Shown one piece after another: positions 58,401 through 64,000 of a stretch of 64,000 bases of DNA. Numbering within the stretch: position 1 is the first letter of the stretch; each line of letters starts with the position of its first letter. Origin of the DNA: Hirsutella rhossiliensis (Eukaryota; Ascomycota; Sordariomycetes; Hypocreales; Ophiocordycipitaceae); contig NW_025408672.1 of assembly GCF_020360975.1 (NCBI RefSeq), forward strand, positions 2,232,001-2,296,000, given 5' to 3'. The notes under the pieces were generated by a model. That model was not told the origin of the DNA, ran no database searches, and saw only the letters and a program-made list of their open reading frames with translations. Made by a program: the position numbers and the translations under genes.

Positions 58401-59360
58401 TTATAGCCCTTAGCTATTTATACTAATAGCTTTAAGGGGTGCTTTAAGGGATCCCTTATAAAGACTAATACTTACTCCCTTTATAAAATAAGCCTAGAAA
58501 ATAGGCCTATTAAAGTATACTATAAGAACCTAAGGCCCTTAATTAAAGTAGCTAATATAGAGCTATTTATAATACTAAGGGCCTTATAAGACTTAGCTAA
58601 GAGGCCGCGGCCCTTAAGGCCTAGCCCCCTTAACCCCCTTATAAATACCTATATCTTTATATATAGCTAAGCTGTTATAAGGAAGGTTATAGATTTCTTA
58701 GACTTAGCTATATATATTAAAAGGCTCTTATTTAGCTTAGGAGCCTTTTATAATATATAGCTATACTAGTACCTTAGCTACTTATAGGGATCTTTAGTAA
58801 TAAGCTTACTAACTAGCTAGCTAAAAAAGGCTTAAAGGCCCTTATCTAAGGGACCCCCTTAGTCTTTATTAGCTACTTATAAAGAAAGGTCTAGTAAGCT
58901 ACTAATAACTATTAAAAGGGACTCTAGGCTACTAAGGCGGCTAAAGGCCTTAGGGCTAAGGGCCTAGGTAAGTACTATATATTTATTTAAAAGACCCCTT
59001 ACTTAGCCCTTAGCCTAGAAAAGGGCCTTATAGGGAGGCCTAAGCCGACCCTCTTAGCTTTTTACTAGCTCCTTTTTAAGGCTAGCTTCTTATTTTCCTT
59101 CTTAAAAAGGATTAATAAGGTAGACTAAGACGACTACCGCTATAGCTAAGGAAGGTATATAGCTAGGCATATTATCCTAAGGTGCCCGAACTATAAGAGG
59201 GAAAGAGAGGTCTTTTACTAAACCTCTAAGAGATAAGAAGGGGCCCTTAGCCTACTTATTCTCTATAGCTTTAAGGAAGGAAGGGAAGCCCTTTTAACCT
59301 TCTTAGCTAAAATAAAGATAGAGATAGCTAAGTAGTTTAAAAATAAGTAACCTAAGGGCC
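55429..59360 (+). pseudogene. LINE ORF2: reverse transcriptase and RNase H
   Basis: Continues from 48446. The RT shows PQGSLISPILFLLYI (about 57410-57455; the PQGSPLSP block) and the active site YIDNF (57493-57507), where YxDD became YxDN at 57502-57504 by RIP. RNase H begins IYTNSFKG (about 58415-58440, with DGS lost) and runs through NIELFIILRALQDLAK (about 58550-58605). A Cys/His-type tail with NYKRE follows near 59190. Presence of RNase H after RT supports the Tad clade. Stops are mainly TAG/TAA. Confidence 0.75.
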
Positions 59361-59600
59361 CTAGGGCCCTTAGGAGGGAAAATTACTATATAAAAGGAAC
59401 TAAACTAACTATTTCTTTATCTTTACCTTTATAGCTACCCTTTCCTTAATTAGTTATAAGCCCCTAGGCTCTATAGCTAGCTAGGACTACTAATAAGGGC
59501 CTAGGCCCTTATTAGCCTCGCTATAGCCCTAGAAGCTATATATAAGTAATAATATAAAAAGAATTTAGAGCTAACCTTTACCTCTTAGATCTTTATAGTT
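59361..59600. other. LINE 3' tail, no gene seen
   Basis: RIPped DNA after the RNase H region. No poly(A) or target duplication was recognised. Confidence 0.4.
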
Positions 59601-61450
59601 TTTAAACTAAATTAAGATTTAATTATACTACTAGAATCCCTTAATCTTAGTATATATAATAGTACTCTTATTATTAAGATCTAACGATTATTAAGTTCTT
59701 TATAGTAAAGAGATATTATACCTTAATATAGTAATTAAGTATATTATCTCTTAATATATCTTCTAGCTATATTACTAGCCTTAGTTACTTAATAAAGTTT
59801 TAATACTTTTAGTATATAAGCGCCTTTATTATATTATTAGCTAGGTTATCTATTAATATAATCTAGTTAACTTATATCTTATCCTATTATACCTTTTTAT
59901 AAAGCTAGTATTTATAAATATTAATATACTTAAGGTTTACCTTAAGCTTTATACTTAATTTAGTTAAAAGCTTAATAGTTTTAAGGTTATTATACTAAAG
60001 CTTTATTATCCCTTTAATACTAATACTAAGCTCTTTAATTAGCTAGCTAAATACTATTAATTCCTTAGCTATTTATAAGAGTGCTAATAATTTAGCTTTT
60101 ATAAAGGACGTTATTATAATAGCTTACTTAATAGCTTTCTAATTAATTACCTTACTAAGAAATAAGAATATATATCCTTATAAGGACTTTTTATTTTCTA
60201 AGTTATTAGTATATAAGGAGTTAGATATATATATTAGCCGCCTTATTAAGTTTATTACTATAAAGTAAATATAGCGGTCTCTTATATAATAAAGGTAAGC
60301 TAGGCACTTATATACTTTATACTTATAGCGTAGCTTAAGGTTATAATTATATTAAGCTAGCTTTTTAACTATAAATATAATATCTAGCTTAGTATAAATT
60401 ACTAAATAAATAAGCGACTTAATTAAAGAGATATATTTATATATCTCTTCTTTTTAAGCTTACTTTTTATAGGGGATAAGCTCTCTTATTATTAATAGGA
60501 TCTTAAGCTTATAAAGGATATTATTATTAAGGATATAATATTTCTTTATAGTCTTAAAGATATATAAAGCTTATAAGAGCTATATCCTTTTAAGAGCCTT
60601 ATCTTTAATAATCTTAATACTAAGGAACTAATATAGCTCTCTTATATATATAGTAGTATATTTCTTTATAATAGCCTTTTATAGCTCTTTTTAATCTTAT
60701 TTTTTACCTTTTATAATATATTATAACGATATTATCTATAAAGATAAAGATAATAGCGCCCTTATAGACTAGTATATAAGCGTCTTTTACTAGCTACTAA
60801 GCTCTTAGTTTAGTAAAGAAACTAAATATCTCTTTAAACTATAGCTTTAAGGAGATATAAAGCCTATATAGTACTTTTAATAGCTTTAAGTATAGCCTAA
60901 GTATTAAGAATCCTAGTAGAGGCTAGTAATAGACTTCTTAGTATAGGATTATCTATAGAAATACTATTTTTATATTATATTATTCTATAGCGAAGTCCTT
61001 AAGGTAGTAGAAAGCTATTAGTAGTTATAATATTTATACTTATAGTATAGCTATATATATATCCTTATTATCTTTAAGTTATAAGTCTCTATAAACTATA
61101 ATACGTACTTTAAAGCGTATAATATACCTTTATTTATTAGTCTTATATATAAAGACTTAATATAAGGGGATTAGGAAGTAACCTTTTTATTTAATAATAG
61201 CTTTTAAGATAGTTTTATATATACCCCTTACTAGGTTTTCCTTTTTTTTATAGTCTATAGCTTCCTTTTACTTATATATAAATTCTAAAGCTATTACCGC
61301 GTTAAAAAAGGTAGGGGTAGGCGGTATATCTTTAATATAAAGCTTATACTTACTTACCTTTATAATAACATTATTAATAAGGGATCTCTTAGGCCTATAA
61401 TTTATTAATAGCTTTAATTTATAGACCTTAATTAGCCCTATAGTTTAAAT
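59600..61450 (-). pseudogene. Second Ty1/Copia relic: RT and RNase H (heavily RIPped)
   Basis: On the minus strand the RT active site reads FIDNIV at 60723-60740 (YVDD with the second Asp now Asn, codon 60731-60733). Upstream are segments like YKVNQGLQIKA and KGNSFRIYIQVKGSY (about 61230-61350). Downstream, NLENKKSLQGYIF (about 60170-60215) matches the Copia RNase H start. It is much more degraded than the Copia at 21773-28065. No LTRs were recognised, so the limits are approximate. Confidence 0.6.
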
Positions 61451-61529
61451 ACTTAGAATATATAGTACGAGATATAATTAATACTATATAGGCTATTTAC
61501 CTATAAATATATTCTAAAAAGGGCGTCTA

Positions 61530-61628
61530 TAGTTTTTATAGCTATAATTATATACTTTTTCCGCTTAACTTAGTATAAAGTACTAAGTTAGCTAACTAAG
61601 TGCCCTGCCTAGCTTTAGCTAACGGGTA
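61530..61628 (-). repeat. RIP-degraded copy of the island hairpin segment
   Basis: The reverse complement aligns with about 42825-42925 (ACCCGTTAGCTAAAGCTAGG against ACCCGTTGGCTGAAGCTAGG, and so on). Nearly every difference is CpA/TpG to TpA. The palindrome AACTTAGTA/TACTAAGTT (around 61567-61590) is still recognisable. Confidence 0.75.
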
Positions 61629-64000
61629 AGCGTGTTGGCTAGTTTATAAGCTACCTACCTAACTAGTATAAAAATAAGGAGGATAAGGTATTATAAGGAA
61701 AAGCTTTTAATAAAGCTAAAGGATAGTTAAATAAATTTTATATAATCGCCTATACTAATAATAATATAAAGATATAAAGAGTACTATTTTTTAAACTAGA
61801 AAAACTCCTTAATTAAGGAGATACTATAAATTACTAAGTAGGTATATTATAAAATTTATAGAATAGTAGATACTACCTTACCCTTTTATATAAGTTATTA
61901 TATATAACTAGAAAGATACTATATATATAAGGGTTATAGAGAGTTAAATTAATCTTAATTACTACTTAAGTTAAGGGGACGAAGGTCCTAGTTATATATA
62001 TAAAAGCAGTGCCTATATAGGTCGAGATACCTCCTTAACTAGGGCGGAATATCGTTTAATATAGTTATTTATATCGGCGTGCTCTCTTTTATCTAAATAG
62101 TACTATCCGGGCTAAGGATAAAGTTAGAGCCGCTATAAAATAGCATTTCGAGTTAGGTTAGCTCCTTATATATCGTGCTTTAGATATCTAGTAGTTCGAG
62201 CCTACTACTATAACCTTTAACGTAGCGGCCGTATATAAACCTATCTCTTATAACGTTTAAGCTTTTATTTAATATACTAGCGTATACGTAGTAAGAGGCA
62301 GGGTTAATCGCCGCCTTCGTTATATCTTATAAAGAAAGCAAGGCAAAGAGCATAATTTTTTCTTTTTAAGGTATATCTATATTTTTCTTCCTTTTTATTA
62401 TAGGCCCTTTATTTATCCCCTTGCCTTACTTCTTCCTCTATATTCTATCTTCTTTCTTACGAACTTACTAATCTATAGGCACCTATCTCTCCGCGTTAGC
62501 GTGCTACGTCCTCCCTATTTTATCCTATCTCGCCCCTATACCTTTAGCTAGCTATTAGGCTTTAGGACTAAGTCTTAGTCCCTTCTTCTCGATATTATAT
62601 ACGTAGGAGCCTCGCCTAGCTACCTTTATCCTCTTATAGCTAATCCCCCCCGCTAAAGGAGTTATAACGTAGAGACAGCACCTATTAAGATTAAGACGCT
62701 TATTTAGGGTGCTACCTACTACCTAATAAGCAGTTATAACTAGTTAAGCTACTGCCTATAGGTAATAGCTACCCTTAGTCTCTTTATTTTTATATATAAG
62801 AGATAGATCTTTTTTATTAGATAGAAACTAAGAGTCTTTTATTACCCGATTTATAGGGGATCCTCTTCCCGATCGTTACTTAGTTATCTATACTATCTAT
62901 ATATCTTATTATATAATAGTACTAGACACGTCTATATAGTAAGTCTTAAAATATAGGATATACTCTCCTTAACGTATAGTAAGCTCCTTACTATATTAGG
63001 TAGTAGCTATCTTAACGATACTTATTATTTCGGTAACTACTCTAGTAACTCTTAATATACTTTAGTAGCTTAGCTAAGTTATTAGTTATAAGTTTAGTAT
63101 TTAATCGACCTATTATTAATATTTTTATCTTAATCTAACTATATAGCTAATATAGGGTAATCCTTAAAGCTAGCCTATACTATTTAAGTAGTATTTTTAT
63201 AGAAATTTCTTATACTTTATTATATTTTATTTAATCCTATACTTTAGATTAAAGTCCGGCGGTAGTTAGTAGAAAGGCAATATAATCCCTCCCCCTGCCT
63301 CTCCTTTAAAATATACTAGCTATCTCGCTCGAAATAGCCTTATAATATTCTAGCGCTATTAGCTATTAAATCTTTTTATTAATTATTAATAGTCGTTAGT
63401 AAGAAGCAGCTAGCTAAATTAATAAAGTCTTCGTTATTAAGCACGAGATCTATAAGGATAATACCTATATATCTTATAAGCTTACTAACTTATTACTAAG
63501 GTTACTAAGTATTAAACTTATTATAGTTCTAGTTAATAACTAAAAAAGGCAAAGGTATATCCTTATATAGATTACTCCTATAAGCTAACGCTACTACCTA
63601 GTTAGGTTCTTAACTTATAAGGCAGTCCTTAGATTAGCTCTATATAAAAACCTCGGCCTTTAGTTTAGGCTATAGTAGAATTTCTATATAGGGACTATAT
63701 AACCTTATTATTATTTACTTTAGACTTATAGGCAGCGGAAAAAGCTAGTTAAAGGTATACTTATTAACTTTAGTTAGTTTCTTAAAAAGAATATTATTAG
63801 TTCTTAGGCCGCCTAGTAGTAAGACCTATCTAATAGCCTTAGTAGAATATATAATAAATTTTATATTATTCCTATTAAATTAAGGTAGTAAACTCCGATA
63901 TAGTTAATAAAGTTACTAATTTTACTATAGGTAAGTAGTTATAAGCTAGAAATAAGTAAGTATATATATATAAGAGTAATAGAGATATACGAAAATGCCT
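61629..64000. other. RIPped DNA, unassigned
   Basis: Highly AT-rich, poor in CpA/TpG and full of stops in all frames. Short coding-like runs on the + strand (about 63350-63900) could not be assigned to any family. Confidence 0.5.

Noticed and set aside
1..64000. rRNA, tRNA, CRISPR arrays, telomere repeats
   Set aside because: No conserved rRNA or tRNA segments, no spaced short repeats and no TTAGGG tracts were seen.

Overview
This window looks like a heterochromatic, transposon-filled, AT-rich block from a filamentous ascomycete (Pezizomycotina). CpA and TpG dinucleotides are almost absent over tens of kilobases, while TpA is in excess and CpC, CpG and CpT persist. That is the footprint of repeat-induced point mutation (RIP) with a strict CpA target. 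The elements found are typical of that group: chromodomain Gypsy elements, Copia, a Tad-like LINE, pogo and Tc1 DNA transposons, a Crypton, and a FunK1-type kinase relic. I found no intact gene, rRNA, tRNA or CRISPR array.

Layout. Three chromovirus (Ty3/Gypsy) families, named B, C and D here, make up most of the window. C1 (1-21174, + strand, 5' end outside the window) carries three insertions: a pogo element (648-2500), the complete chromovirus B1 (4038-13602, - strand) and a Crypton (about 15977-19042). C1 itself lies inside a second B element, B2 (+, 21175-30025), which is also split by a Copia element (21773-28065, -). The sequence under B2 and C2 includes a FunK1 kinase relic (about 31600-32967, continuing at 40776-41080) cut by the complete chromovirus C2 (32968-40775, -). 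Next come a Tc1-like relic (about 41170-42380, -), a GC-rich island with a decayed pogo-type transposase (about 42470-45370), and a Tad-like LINE (about 46060-59360, +) split by the complete chromovirus D (48447-55423, -). The end holds a Copia relic (about 59600-61450, -) and unassigned RIPped DNA.

Most notable observation. All three chromovirus families carry an extra gene on the strand opposite gag-pol, between the end of pol and the 3' LTR. Once RIP-type changes (Cys TGY to Tyr TAY, Gln CAG to stop TAG) are allowed for, each of these reads encodes a six-cysteine cluster of Zn2Cys6 type: CX2CX7CX8CX2CX6C in B, CX2CX6CX11CX2CX6C in D, and CX2CX7C-X24-CX2CX6C in C. In B and D a helical, possibly coiled-coil segment follows. 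Frame changes in B and C coincide with fungal-type introns, and the B intron is conserved in position in the diverged copy B2. I infer a retrotransposon-borne, antisense, spliced zinc-cluster gene, perhaps an element-encoded regulator. I know of no described fungal equivalent, but I could not search.

Age layers. B, C, D, the LINE and the 648-2500 pogo element are saturated with RIP. The Copia element is only lightly affected. The Crypton and the 42.5-45.4 kb island keep normal CpA/TpG content and must be younger or have escaped RIP. Boundaries given as 'about' were read by eye from RIP-degraded sequence.
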